DNA of 44,917 nt from CAZSAT01 sp964604675 (GTDB lineage: Bacteria > Myxococcota_A > UBA796 > CAJQPC01), in contig CAZSAT010000056.1 in the NCBI GenBank assembly GCA_964604675.1, positions 1 to 44,917 on the forward strand. The letters run 5' to 3'. Each line of letters opens with the position of its first letter. Positions within the stretch are counted from its first letter, which is position 1. Below, piece by piece: positions 1 to 9,601 of this stretch. Below the pieces are notes generated by a model. It saw only the letters and a program-made list of their open reading frames with translations. It was not told where the DNA came from and did not search any database. The translations under genes and the position numbers were made by a program.

Positions 1-1
1 C

Positions 2-1639
2 CTCCTCGAGACCCAACACGCCAAGTACACCGACGCCCGCGACTTCCTCGGCCGCTTCGCCGAGCTGGAAGCCAGCCCGGACCATCTGCACACCTACAAG
101 ATCTCGCCCCTGAGCCTGTGGAACGCCGCCTGCGCGGACATGGGCAAGGACGAGATCGTCGAGGGCCTGCGCGAGCTGTCCAAGTTCGACATCCCGGCGA
201 ACGTGCTCGTCCAGATCGGCGACACCATCGAGCGCTACGGCCTGGTGAAGCTCCTGCCGCACCCGGAGCGCAGCGACCTGCTCCGCCTCGCCTTCGACAC
301 GGCCTACATCGCCAAGCTCATCTCCAACGAGCCCGAGCTGATCGATCTGCTCGTGCCCGACGGGCGGCGCCACTGGGCCATCGACGCCGGGCACCGGGGC
401 ATCTTCAAGCAGCGAGCGCTCAAGATCGGCTGGCCGGTCGAAGACCTCGCCGGCTTCCTGCCGGGCGCTCACCTGAACGTGAAGCTCCGCGAGCGCATGA
501 AGTCGAACGGCGCTCCCTTCGGCGTGCGTCCCTACCAGAAGGCCGCCGCGTCGCGCTGGTACATGGATGGCGCCCCCACCGGCGGCAACGGCGTGGTCGT
601 GCTGGCCTGCGGTGCCGGCAAGACCATCGTGGCCATGGAGGCGATGTCGAAGGTCAACACCCACACCTTGATCCTGGCCACGAACCAGGCCGCGGTGGAC
701 CAGTGGGTGCGCGAGATCCTCGACAAGACCCACCTCACCGAGAAGCAGGTCGGCGCCTACACCGGCTCGAGCAAGGTGATCCGTCCGGTCACGGTCGCCA
801 CCTACCAGATCCTCACGTGGCGCCGGTCGAAGAACGCCGAGTTCGAGCACCTGCACCTCTTCCGCGACCACGACTGGGGCCTGCTCATCTACGACGAGGT
901 GCACCTGCTGCCGGCGCCGGTGTTCGGCGCCACCGCCGAGCTCCAGGGCCGCCGTCGCCTGGGCCTGACCGCCACGCTCATCCGAGAAGACGGTCGCGAG
1001 GGCGACGTCTTCTCCCTGGTGGGTCCCAAGCGCTACGACCTGCCCTGGCAGCTCCTGCAGCAGGGCGGCTTCATCGCGGAGGCCAAGTGCTTCGAGGTCC
1101 GGGTGGGCTTCAAGAACGGCGATGCGGAGCGCTACGAGCTGGCCGACGCCAACACGCAGTTCAAGCTCGCCAGCACCAACCGCAACAAGATGGGCGCCAT
1201 CCGCGAGCTGGCGAAGCGGCACAAGAAGGACTCGGTCCTGGTCATCGGCACCTACGTCGACCAGCTCGAGTACGTGGCCCGCGCCTTCAACGCGCCGCTC
1301 ATCACCGGCAAGACACCGAACTCGCAGCGCAACGCGCTCTTCAAGAAGTTCCGCGACGGGCGCATCAAGCTCCTCGTCGTGTCCAAGGTCGCCAACTTCT
1401 CCATCGACCTGCCCGACGCCAACGTGGCCATCCAGATCTCCGGAACCTTCGGGTCCCGGCAGGAAGAGGCCCAGCGGCTCGGACGCATCCTGCGCCCCAA
1501 GAAGGACGGCGGCGACGCCCTCTTCTACACCGTGGTCACAGCCGAGACCAAGGAGCAGGAGTTCGCCCACAACCGCCAGCTCTTCCTCACGGAGCAGGGC
1601 TACCGCTACCACATCGAGGATCGCGCCGCGGCCGTCTGA
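2..1639 (+). CDS. xpb: XPB/Rad25-type DNA repair helicase (5' end outside window)
   Basis: This is a superfamily 2 ATP-dependent DNA helicase of the XPB (ERCC3/Rad25) family, expected to unwind DNA during repair. The frame is open from base 2, so the N-terminus is missing. The fragment (545 residues) begins inside the XPB N-terminal domain, with HTYKISPLSLWNAA around nt 92-133. The Walker A motif (CGAGKT) lies near nt 610, the DEVH box with LLPAPVF follows near nt 890-925, and LTATLIREDGREGD near nt 965-1005. The C-terminal RecA domain ends with the arginine-finger motif QEEAQRLGRILRPK near nt 1460-1500. The first methionine visible in frame (nt 140) lies inside the conserved domain and is not the start. 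The next gene encodes a helicase-associated protein, the same pairing as mycobacterial ercc3 with its neighbour, so the two probably act together. The family call is secure; the precise repair role is inferred. Confidence 0.95.
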   Translation, partial: LLETQHAKYTDARDFLGRFAELEASPDHLHTYKISPLSLWNAACADMGKDEIVEGLRELSKFDIPANVLVQIGDTIERYGLVKLLPHPERSDLLRLAFDTAYIAKLISNEPELIDLLVPDGRRHWAIDAGHRGIFKQRALKIGWPVEDLAGFLPGAHLNVKLRERMKSNGAPFGVRPYQKAAASRWYMDGAPTGGNGVVVLACGAGKTIVAMEAMSKVNTHTLILATNQAAVDQWVREILDKTHLTEKQVGAYTGSSKVIRPVTVATYQILTWRRSKNAEFEHLHLFRDHDWGLLIYDEVHLLPAPVFGATAELQGRRRLGLTATLIREDGREGDVFSLVGPKRYDLPWQLLQQGGFIAEAKCFEVRVGFKNGDAERYELADANTQFKLASTNRNKMGAIRELAKRHKKDSVLVIGTYVDQLEYVARAFNAPLITGKTPNSQRNALFKKFRDGRIKLLVVSKVANFSIDLPDANVAIQISGTFGSRQEEAQRLGRILRPKKDGGDALFYTVVTAETKEQEFAHNRQLFLTEQGYRYHIEDRAAAV

Positions 1640-1691
1640 GGCCCCCGCCGAGACCCACACAGAGCGCCCCGCTGGGCGCACCGAGGACTGC

Positions 1692-3896
1692 ATGTCGGAC
1701 GTCGCCACCGAAGCGAGACCGGACAAGAAGCGCAGGCGCAGGCGCAGGCGCAACAACCGCGGCAACAACGCCGAGGAGGGCGGAGGCGGAGGCGGCAAGG
1801 GCCGCTTCCAGGACGAGGGTGGCGGGCAGAACGTCCGGCCCCCGTCCAGCGGCAAGACCGCCCGCCGGAGCCGCCGTCGCCGTCGCCGCGCCGCACCGGT
1901 CGCCGGGCTGAACCGCAGGCGGCGCCTGTCCCGCAGCGAGCTCGACGATCTCAAGACGTGGTTCACCGCGCTACCGGATCCCCTGCTGCACGCGCTCTAC
2001 AAGGGCATGGGCGGGCAGCCCGGGCGCGTCACCGACAAGGACCGCGTGGTCCAGCTGGCCGTGCGCGCGGTCGCGCAGGGCACCCGCATGAGCGGGATGT
2101 TGAAGACCTGCCACCCGCGGGAGCGCACCGCGCTGGCGATCCTGCTGCAGGCCGGCGGGCTCGCACACGCCGACGAGCTCCACGCCGAGCTCACCCTGTC
2201 CCTGGGCGGCACCGACCGCGAGTGGCAGAAGGTGATGCTGCAGCTGGCGAACCGCGGGCTGGTGTTCGCGTCGGAAGAACGCGACAACCAGTTCTTCTAC
2301 CTGGTGCCGGATCCGCTGGTGGAGCACATCGTGGAGCAGCTCGACGCCGAGCTCGCGGTGCCCACCTTCGCGCACGAGGACATCCTGGTGCGGGACCACC
2401 GGCCCTTCGCGCCACCGCTCGACTTCTCGATCACCACGCTCTGCACCTACCTCGACCAGCACCCGGCGCGGCTGACGCAGCAGCACGAGATCTTCAAGGC
2501 CGACAAGACCGAGCTCGACGAGTTCTTCGCCCAGGTGTGGGCGCCCGACTCGGAGCTCTTCAACTTCCACCTCGACTTCCTCATGCTGCACGGGCTCGCC
2601 GAGCTCCGCGGCGACCGCCTCGCGGTGAACCGGGACGTGGTGGAGGAGTGGCTCTTCCTCGACGCGCAGGACCAGCGCGACCTGGTGTTCTCCGCCCTGG
2701 GCAAGCGCTTCGGCTACGCCGAGTGGGTGCTCTACGCGGTGCACTCGGCCAAGGGCGAGTGGGTGCCCGAGCGGCCTCTGTCGGCGCTTTACCGGCGCTG
2801 GACCCGGGGCGACGACTGGCGCACCCGCTTCGGCAAGGGTGAGTACGAGGCCACGCGCACCAGCGAGCGCCAGAGCTTCAGCTTCTCCACCCTGGTCAAC
2901 TGCGGCATGCTCGAGCTCGGGGAGTGGGGCCAGGAGAAGTTCTACCGGCTCACGGAGCGCGCCAAGCGCCTGCTCGACCCGCCCGAGGACGACGGCTTCA
3001 CGCAGTTCTACCTGACCCCGTCGTTCGAGATCATGGCGCCCGCGGGCCTCGCTCCGCTGCTGCTCTTCCGCATCGGCGAGATCGCGGAGCTCAACGGCTG
3101 CGACCGCGCCAACACCTACAAGATCACCGAGATCGTGATCGAGCACGCGCTCGAGAAGGGCTGGCGTCGCGACGACGTGCTGGACTTCCTCCGCGAGAAC
3201 AGCCAGATCGGCCTGCCCGAGAACGTGGAGAGCACGCTCAAGGGCTGGATGGGCCACCACGGCGACGTGGAGTTCCACGACTGCGTGATCCTCACGGTCA
3301 ACAAGACCCGCATCCGCAAGCTCGAGGGCTCCCGGGAGCTCAAGCCCTACCTGCTGCACCGCTTCGTGCCCGGCATGTACGCGGTGGACCGGAACCGCAT
3401 CGCCGAGATCATCTCGATCCTCGAAGACCAGGGCTTCCAGCCGTCCAAGGAGGTCACGCCGTACCCGGCCGATGCCGACGCGGCGGCGTCCCGCGAGCGC
3501 CTCCACCACCTGGTGGCCGAGGCCCGCGAGGCGAGTGACGATCCCACGGCGAGGGCGCGCGAAGCCGACGTCGAGCCGGGCGACCTGTTGCCGGTGCCCG
3601 GCGCCGCGATCAAGTCCGGCCCACGCAAGCCACGGAAGAAGAAGGGTCGCGACACGCCACGCCTCACCACGAGAGAGGCGCGCAAGGCCATCGATCAGGC
3701 CATCGCCCTCAACATGGCCCTCGATCTCCGCTACACGGGCAAGGATGGCTCGGCGACCCCTGCGAAGGTGGTGCCCGAGCGCCTGGCCCTCAACCCCGCG
3801 GGCGAGCCCGTGATGGTGGCGCTCGACCTTGCGTCGAACGCCCGGCGAACGTACAAGCTCGAGCGCATCGAGCGCCTGAAGGCCACCAAGAGGTAG
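1692..3896 (+). CDS. XPB-partner helicase-associated protein with WYL-like C-terminus
   Basis: 734 residues. The start at ATG 1692 is chosen because GAGGA lies just upstream and because the XPB gene ends at 1639. The first 75 residues are very basic, with runs of Arg and a Gly-rich patch, and are probably disordered and nucleic-acid binding. The middle is a long helical and winged-helix region. Residues about 430-590 resemble the Helicase_C_3/XPB N-terminal domain family (YLTPSFEIMAPAGL, then TYKITEIVIEHALEKGW, then HRFVPGMYAVD). The last 75 residues (ARKAIDQAIALNMALDLRY to RRTYKLERIERLK) look like a WYL domain, a ligand- or nucleic-acid-sensing module. It resembles in size and placement the protein encoded beside ercc3 in mycobacteria. 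No nuclease motif was recognised. Its role as an XPB cofactor is inferred from context. Confidence 0.82.
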   Translation: MSDVATEARPDKKRRRRRRRNNRGNNAEEGGGGGGKGRFQDEGGGQNVRPPSSGKTARRSRRRRRRAAPVAGLNRRRRLSRSELDDLKTWFTALPDPLLHALYKGMGGQPGRVTDKDRVVQLAVRAVAQGTRMSGMLKTCHPRERTALAILLQAGGLAHADELHAELTLSLGGTDREWQKVMLQLANRGLVFASEERDNQFFYLVPDPLVEHIVEQLDAELAVPTFAHEDILVRDHRPFAPPLDFSITTLCTYLDQHPARLTQQHEIFKADKTELDEFFAQVWAPDSELFNFHLDFLMLHGLAELRGDRLAVNRDVVEEWLFLDAQDQRDLVFSALGKRFGYAEWVLYAVHSAKGEWVPERPLSALYRRWTRGDDWRTRFGKGEYEATRTSERQSFSFSTLVNCGMLELGEWGQEKFYRLTERAKRLLDPPEDDGFTQFYLTPSFEIMAPAGLAPLLLFRIGEIAELNGCDRANTYKITEIVIEHALEKGWRRDDVLDFLRENSQIGLPENVESTLKGWMGHHGDVEFHDCVILTVNKTRIRKLEGSRELKPYLLHRFVPGMYAVDRNRIAEIISILEDQGFQPSKEVTPYPADADAAASRERLHHLVAEAREASDDPTARAREADVEPGDLLPVPGAAIKSGPRKPRKKKGRDTPRLTTREARKAIDQAIALNMALDLRYTGKDGSATPAKVVPERLALNPAGEPVMVALDLASNARRTYKLERIERLKATKR

Positions 3897-3898
3897 CG

Positions 3899-4108
3899 AT
3901 GAGCGACACCGACCGTTCCTTCGAAGACGCCCTCGGCCTGCTCGAGGATCGCGTGCGCGAGCTCGAGGCCGGCGAGCTGCCCCTGGAGCAGGCCTTGAAG
4001 CTCTTCGAGGAGGGCATCGCGCTCACCCGCGAGTGCCACGAGAAGCTGGACGCGGCGGACCAGAAGATCGTGGAGCTCACCCGCGACCTGGATGCCGAGG
4101 CGAGCTGA
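3899..4108 (+). CDS. xseB: Exodeoxyribonuclease VII small subunit
   Basis: This 69-residue protein is full length for XseB, the small helical subunit that binds the large subunit XseA to make exonuclease VII, which degrades single-stranded DNA. The family pattern is clear: SFEDALGLLEDRVRELEAGE, then LPLEQALKLFEEG, then a second coiled helix ending in LTRDLDAE. It starts 3 bp after the preceding gene, so it is co-transcribed with the XPB pair and part of a DNA-repair unit. The large subunit gene xseA is not beside it. In many bacteria xseB is followed directly by ispA, dxs and tlyA; here ispA and tlyA come about 4 kb later, after a Ton module. Confidence 0.93.
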   Translation: MSDTDRSFEDALGLLEDRVRELEAGELPLEQALKLFEEGIALTRECHEKLDAADQKIVELTRDLDAEAS

Positions 4109-4139
4109 ACCGCTCCGGCGTGTGGCGCTAGTTGGGCGC

Positions 4140-4154
4140 TTCGTTGGTAACGAA
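4140..4154. repeat. Small palindrome flanking a repeat element
   Basis: TTCGTT, a 3-base spacer GGT, and AACGAA form a perfect 6-bp inverted repeat. It lies 31 bp after the xseB stop and marks the left side of a GC-rich tandem repeat; a larger hairpin marks the right side (4280-4317). It may be a small RNA stem or the end of a repetitive extragenic element. Confidence 0.5.
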
Positions 4155-4161
4155 CCGCTCC

Positions 4162-4233
4162 CGCGCGCACCGCGCGCGGCGGCCGAAGGCCGGGGGAAGC
4201 GCGCACCGCGCGCGGCGGCCGAAGGCCGGGGGG
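4162..4233. repeat. 36-bp GC-rich tandem repeat, two copies plus a decayed third
   Basis: Two consecutive copies of a 36-bp unit containing GCGCACCGCGCGCGG and CGGCCGAAGGCCGGGGG are almost identical. A shorter, altered relative follows up to about 4260. Each unit holds its own GC-rich inverted repeat (CGGCC/GGCCG). The element fills the space between two convergent genes and is bounded by palindromes, like a REP-type extragenic repeat. No protein is called across it. Confidence 0.7.
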
Positions 4234-4279
4234 AGCGCGCCCAGCGCGCGGTGCGGGGGCTGGCCCCCGCAGGAGTCAG

Positions 4280-4317
4280 TAGTTGAAAGGGCTCGTTACT
4301 TACGAGCCTGTCAACTA
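4280..4317. terminator. Two-part hairpin between convergent genes (probable bidirectional terminator)
   Basis: The outer arms TAGTTGA (4280-4286) and TCAACTA (4311-4317) pair perfectly. Inside them GGCTCGT (4290-4296) pairs with ACGAGCC (4302-4308) around a 5-base loop. The hairpin sits between xseB on the plus strand and a TonB-domain gene on the minus strand, and its right arm contains that gene's stop codon. There is no strong T-tract, so it may instead be the end of the adjacent repeat element. Confidence 0.5.
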
Positions 4318-4716
4318 GTCGCCCTCGACCACCATGGGCGCAGACCGGTCCGCGCGGCGGTCACGGACAGCCGCCACCACCTCCTGCACGCTCGTGCCCT
4401 CGGGCTCACGGGACCCGATCCGCACGCCGAGCTCCAGCTCGATGGGCTCGCCCACGCTCTCGAACTCCCAGCGGCCGAGCGCCTTCGCCACGCTCGCGTG
4501 CACGTAGTCCGGACCGTCCGACACCTCGAGCCCCGCCACGCGCCCGTCGGCGTCGAGCGAGAGCTGCACGCGGACATCCGCCCCCACCAGCCCGTCGGCA
4601 CGGAGGCCCTGACGCGCCTCGCGATCCAGCGTCGGCAGCGGGTTGACCAGGGCGCGCACCTCGGTGGTGTCCGCGCTCGGTGCGCCCAGAGCCAAGGCAA
4701 GGAAGAGGGAGATCAT
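4315..4716 (-). CDS. Small secreted protein with a solo TonB C-terminal-like domain
   Basis: 133 residues. It begins with a short hydrophobic signal sequence (MISLFLALALGAPSA) and continues with a domain that reads like the TonB C-terminal fold: DVRVQLSLDADGRVAGLEV, then VAKALGRWEFESVG, then IELELGVRI. There is no proline-rich linker and no clear membrane anchor after the signal peptide, so it would be a free periplasmic domain. It diverges from the two TonB genes that follow on the other strand, with a 91-bp gap, suggesting it belongs to the same system. It might modulate the TonB proteins or bind an outer-membrane partner; that is inference. No good ribosome binding site is visible ahead of the ATG. 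Confidence 0.68.
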   Translation of the reverse strand: MISLFLALALGAPSADTTEVRALVNPLPTLDREARQGLRADGLVGADVRVQLSLDADGRVAGLEVSDGPDYVHASVAKALGRWEFESVGEPIELELGVRIGSREPEGTSVQEVVAAVRDRRADRSAPMVVEGD

Positions 4717-4807
4717 GCCCCGCCCAACGGATCGGACGGCGGTCCAGTTGAGGGTGCAAGGTCAACGCGATCGCCGGCGTCCCCACCAAGACAGCTCCGG
4801 AGGTCCG

Positions 4808-5539
4808 ATGTTCGAGTCCCTGACCGCGCGCAGGCCGCGCAACCGACGCCGCCAGGCGGGCTCGCTCGCGATCGCGCTGTTGACGCTGATCTCGAGCGCC
4901 AGCGCGAGCCTGGTCACCGGCGGCCAGCTCGTCCGAGCGCTCGACGCCGAGCCCGAGCCGGTCTTCTTCGACGTGCCGCTCGAAGCCCCGCCACCGTTGC
5001 CGCCCGCGCCGCTCGGGGTGCAGCAGCCGGAGACCGACGCCGAGCCAGCGCCAACCCCCGACGACCCACCCGAGGACCACCCCGAGAACCACCCCGAGGT
5101 CCTGCCCGAACTGTCCGACGCCCCGGCGATCCCCAGCGCCGCAACCCTCGCCGTCGGCCATCCCGGTGGCGATCCGAGCGGTGTGGCGGGAGGTGACCCC
5201 AACGGCGACCCCCACGGAAGCGCGCACGGCGTGCCCGCCGGCACCGGCACCGCCGTGCACTGGAGCGAGCTGACCTTCCGCACCATGGTGAAGCCCTCCT
5301 TCCCGCGCGCCGCTCGCGCGATGGGGCTCGACGACGTGACCTGTCGGGTGCACCTCCGGGTCGACGAGCGAGGACGCGTCGCGGAAGCCACGGTGTCGGG
5401 CTGCCCGGCGCTCTTCCACCCGGCCGTCGAACGAGCCACCCAGAAGTGGCGGTTCCACCCCCTTCGCGTCAACGGCGTGTCACAACCGACCCAGGTCGTG
5501 GTCCCCGTGCGCTTCAGGCTCACCGACTCGCCGTTATAG
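4808..5539 (+). CDS. TonB family energy transducer (first of a tandem pair)
   Basis: 243 residues, with GGAGG five bases before the ATG. The order is a short basic N-terminus, a single hydrophobic segment (about 16-40), a Pro/Glu-rich linker, a Gly-rich stretch with GGDPNGDPHG, and a TonB C-terminal domain from about residue 150 (KPSFPRAARAMGLDD, then VHLRVDERGRVAEATV, then ATQKWRFHPLRVNG). It should sit in the inner membrane, span the periplasm, and pass proton-motive-force energy from ExbB/ExbD to outer-membrane receptors. Two cysteines (CRVHLRV and SGCPALF) are conserved in the next gene product and could form a disulfide. Both tandem products start MFES and contain NRRRQAG, so they come from a duplication. 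No receptor gene is nearby. Confidence 0.87.
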   Translation: MFESLTARRPRNRRRQAGSLAIALLTLISSASASLVTGGQLVRALDAEPEPVFFDVPLEAPPPLPPAPLGVQQPETDAEPAPTPDDPPEDHPENHPEVLPELSDAPAIPSAATLAVGHPGGDPSGVAGGDPNGDPHGSAHGVPAGTGTAVHWSELTFRTMVKPSFPRAARAMGLDDVTCRVHLRVDERGRVAEATVSGCPALFHPAVERATQKWRFHPLRVNGVSQPTQVVVPVRFRLTDSPL

Positions 5540-5587
5540 GATGCGGCAGCCCCAGGATCGGGGTCGTACCTCCTGCCCAGGGGCACC

Positions 5588-6319
<732 letters not shown>

Positions 6320-6338
6320 AGCCGCCAGGAGTTCCCAC

Positions 6339-7034
6339 GTGGACTTTCTCGATCCAGCACACATTTGGGAAGCCTCGACTCCCCAGACCATCACCATCCT
6401 CATGCTGTTGCTCGTGATGGGCGTCGCGAGCCTCTACGTAGGCATCGAGCGGTGGGTCACCTTCAACAAGGCCCGTGCGCAGTCCCGCGATCTGGCGGCC
6501 GCGCTGGGTGAGGCCCTCGCCGATGGCAGCCTGAACCGCGCCCTGAGCACCTGCCAGGACCCGCAGTACAAGTTCGCCTACCTGGGCCACTTGATGGAGG
6601 CGGGCCTCAAGGAGGTCGACGAGCGCTTCGACACCTTCGGCGTGCACTCCGCGGAGCGCGCCATGGAGCGTCGCGCCGTGCAGGAAGCCGCCGACCTCAA
6701 GCGGGGCATGAACATCCTCGCCACGGTCGGCTCCACCGCCCCCTTCGTGGGCCTGGTCGGCACGATCTTCGGCATCATCAACGCCTTCGGCGCCATGGCC
6801 GAGACCGGCTCCGGCGGTCTCGGTGCGGTCTCGGCGGGCATCGCCGAGGCGCTGGTCGCCACCGCCTTCGGCATCTTCGTGGCCCTCATCGGCGTGTGGT
6901 TGTTCAACTACTTCAACGGCCGCATCGAGCAGATCACCAACGACATCACGGTCTCCATCCAGGAGTTCGTGGACTGGTGCGAGAAGCGCATCCAGGCCGG
7001 CCTCGAGCCGGATGCCACCACCCAGGCCAAGTAG
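6339..7034 (+). CDS. exbB: ExbB/TolQ/MotA-type proton channel protein
   Basis: 231 residues from a GTG start; AGGAG sits eight bases upstream. ExbB forms the pentameric inner-membrane channel that, with ExbD, uses proton flow to drive TonB. Three membrane segments are visible at about residues 16-36, 125-150 and 165-192, with the cytoplasmic domain between the first two. The family signature STAPFVGLVGTIFGIINAF is intact, as is SAGIAEALVATAFGIFVAL. It lies in a run with two TonB-type genes upstream and two exbD genes downstream. The call could equally be written TolQ-like, but the TonB neighbours favour ExbB. Confidence 0.94.
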   Translation: MDFLDPAHIWEASTPQTITILMLLLVMGVASLYVGIERWVTFNKARAQSRDLAAALGEALADGSLNRALSTCQDPQYKFAYLGHLMEAGLKEVDERFDTFGVHSAERAMERRAVQEAADLKRGMNILATVGSTAPFVGLVGTIFGIINAFGAMAETGSGGLGAVSAGIAEALVATAFGIFVALIGVWLFNYFNGRIEQITNDITVSIQEFVDWCEKRIQAGLEPDATTQAK

Positions 7035-7043
7035 GAACCTCCT

Positions 7044-7466
7044 TTGGGCGCCAAGGTCGGAGGAGACAGCGGCGGCGCGTTCGCCGACATCAACGTCACA
7101 CCCCTGGTGGACGTCTGTCTCGTGCTCCTCATCATCTTCATGGTCGTCACGCCGATGCTCAGCTCCGGCGTGGACGTCGAGCTGCCCAAGGCCAAGACCA
7201 CCACCACCGCGCAAGACAACGGCCAGCACCTGGTGCTGTCCATCCGGGAAGACGGGGTGGTGTTCGTGGACTCCAACGAGACCAGCCTCGACGACCTGCT
7301 CGACGTGGTGAACGACGAATACCGGCGCGACCCCAACCGCGCGATCCTGATCAAGGCCCACAACACGCTGCACTACGGCAAGGTCCGGGCCGTCATGGAT
7401 CGACTCAGCGAGGGCGGCATGACCACGATGTTGCTCGCCGCCGAGAAGATCAAGGAAGGCGACTGA
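7044..7466 (+). CDS. exbD: ExbD/TolR-type protein (first copy)
   Basis: 140 residues from a TTG start, 9 bp after exbB. ExbD spans the membrane once and carries an essential aspartate that relays protons. Here the segment is INVTPLVDVCLVLLIIFMVV, with Asp23 in the expected place. The periplasmic part ends in LSEGGMTTMLLAAEKI, a typical TolR/ExbD peptidoglycan-side fold. It overlaps the following exbD copy by one base, so the two are translationally coupled. The presence of two different ExbD proteins suggests a heterodimer, as in several other Proteobacteria; that is inference. Confidence 0.93.
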   Translation: MGAKVGGDSGGAFADINVTPLVDVCLVLLIIFMVVTPMLSSGVDVELPKAKTTTTAQDNGQHLVLSIREDGVVFVDSNETSLDDLLDVVNDEYRRDPNRAILIKAHNTLHYGKVRAVMDRLSEGGMTTMLLAAEKIKEGD

Positions 7467-7939
7467 TGGGCTTTTCGATGGGCGGGGGCGGCGGCCCCAA
7501 CTCCGAGATCAACATCACGCCGTTGATCGACGTCGTGCTGGTGCTCCTGATCATCTTCATGGTGCTGGTGCCGCAGACCATCGAGGAGATGTCGGCCAAC
7601 CTGCCGGACAAGCCGAAGAACAAGCCGAAGCAGGACCAGGAGACCAAGGCGCTCGTGGTCGCTGCCTACGACAACGGCGATCTGGCCTTGAACCTCGAGG
7701 TGTTGGAAGAGCGCGAGCTGCACGAGCAGCTGCGCAAGCGCCTCCGGGCCCGCGAGAAGAAGGTCGTCACCGTCGACGCGCATCCCGACCTGATGTACGC
7801 CAACGTCGTGGAGGTCATGGACCTCGTGCGCGACGCGGGGGCGGAGCGGGTCGGCCTCGCACGGCTCAAGGACGACGGTCCGAAGCGCGCCGAGGAGGGT
7901 GCTCCCGCCGAAGGCGAGGCGGCACCCGCCGACGGATGA
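7466..7939 (+). CDS. exbD: ExbD/TolR-type protein (second copy)
   Basis: 157 residues. Its membrane segment INITPLIDVVLVLLIIFMVL holds the proton-relay aspartate (Asp22). The periplasmic region differs from the first copy: it is Lys/Gln-rich after the membrane (NLPDKPKNKPKQDQE) and ends in an acidic Ala/Glu tail. The start overlaps the first exbD stop (TGATG), and its own stop overlaps the ispA start (ATGA). The motor genes and ispA are therefore probably on one transcript, although their functions are unrelated. Confidence 0.92.
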   Translation: MGFSMGGGGGPNSEINITPLIDVVLVLLIIFMVLVPQTIEEMSANLPDKPKNKPKQDQETKALVVAAYDNGDLALNLEVLEERELHEQLRKRLRAREKKVVTVDAHPDLMYANVVEVMDLVRDAGAERVGLARLKDDGPKRAEEGAPAEGEAAPADG

Positions 7940-8796
7940 GCGCCGGCAGCCTGGAAGCGCTCGAGCACTGGGCCACCCCACGCCGTCGGGCCCTCCAGAC
8001 CTACCTCGACCGGCTGTTCACCGACGCGCGGCCCTCCGAGTTCGGGGCGATGTGCGCCTACCCGCTGCAGACCGGCGGCAAGCGCATCCGGCCGCTGTTC
8101 CTCTTCGCCGCCTACGAAGCGGCGGGGGGCGAGGACTTCCACGACGTGCTGCCCCTCGCGGCCGCCATCGAGCTCGTGCACACCTACTCGCTCGTGCACG
8201 ACGACCTCCCGTGCATGGACGACGACGACGAGCGGCGCGGACGCCCCACGGTGCACGTGGCCTTCCGGGAGGACGCCGCCGTGCTGGTGGGGGACGCCCT
8301 GCTGACCGAGGCCTTCCGGCAGGTGGTGCGGACGAGCGTGTTGACCGCCGAGGGCATCGCCGAGCTCGTGGCGCTCTTGTCCGACTACAGCGGCTACCGC
8401 GGCATGATCGGAGGGCAGGCCCTGGACATCGGTCTCGGCGGTCGGGTCACCGACGAGCACGGCGTGATCGAGGTGCACACGCTCAAGACCGGTCGCCTGA
8501 TCCGCGCGGCGGTGCGCATGGGCGCGGTGGCCGCGGCCGCGGCGCCCGCGCTGTGCGAGCGGCTCGACCGCTACGCACGCGACCTCGGCCTGGCCTTCCA
8601 GCTCGCCGACGACGTGCTCGACGCCGACGAGGACGCCGAGGACGACGGGCCCCCGAGCTTCGTCCGCTTGCTGGGGGTCGAGGAGACACGCCGGCGGGCA
8701 CGGAGCCTGGCCGACCAGGCTCTGGCCGCGGTCGAAGGCCTCGATCACCCGACCCTCGCCACGCTCGCGACCTTCACGGTCGAGCGCGCGATCTGA
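7936..8796 (+). CDS. ispA: Short-chain polyprenyl diphosphate synthase (FPP/GGPP synthase)
   Basis: 286 residues. The enzyme condenses isopentenyl diphosphate with allylic diphosphates to make farnesyl or geranylgeranyl diphosphate. The first aspartate-rich motif is DDLPCMDDDDERRGRPT, with the two-residue insertion of bacterial type enzymes, and the second is FQLADDVLDADED. GGKRIRP near residue 46 binds the diphosphate. A tyrosine five residues before the first motif (YSLVHDD) favours a short product (C15), but C20 cannot be excluded. It overlaps exbD by 4 bp and is followed after 4 bp by tlyA. In many genomes dxs stands between ispA and tlyA; here it is absent. Confidence 0.92.
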   Translation: MSAGSLEALEHWATPRRRALQTYLDRLFTDARPSEFGAMCAYPLQTGGKRIRPLFLFAAYEAAGGEDFHDVLPLAAAIELVHTYSLVHDDLPCMDDDDERRGRPTVHVAFREDAAVLVGDALLTEAFRQVVRTSVLTAEGIAELVALLSDYSGYRGMIGGQALDIGLGGRVTDEHGVIEVHTLKTGRLIRAAVRMGAVAAAAAPALCERLDRYARDLGLAFQLADDVLDADEDAEDDGPPSFVRLLGVEETRRRARSLADQALAAVEGLDHPTLATLATFTVERAI

Positions 8797-8800
8797 GCCC

Positions 8801-9597
<797 letters not shown>

Positions 9598-9601
<4 letters not shown>

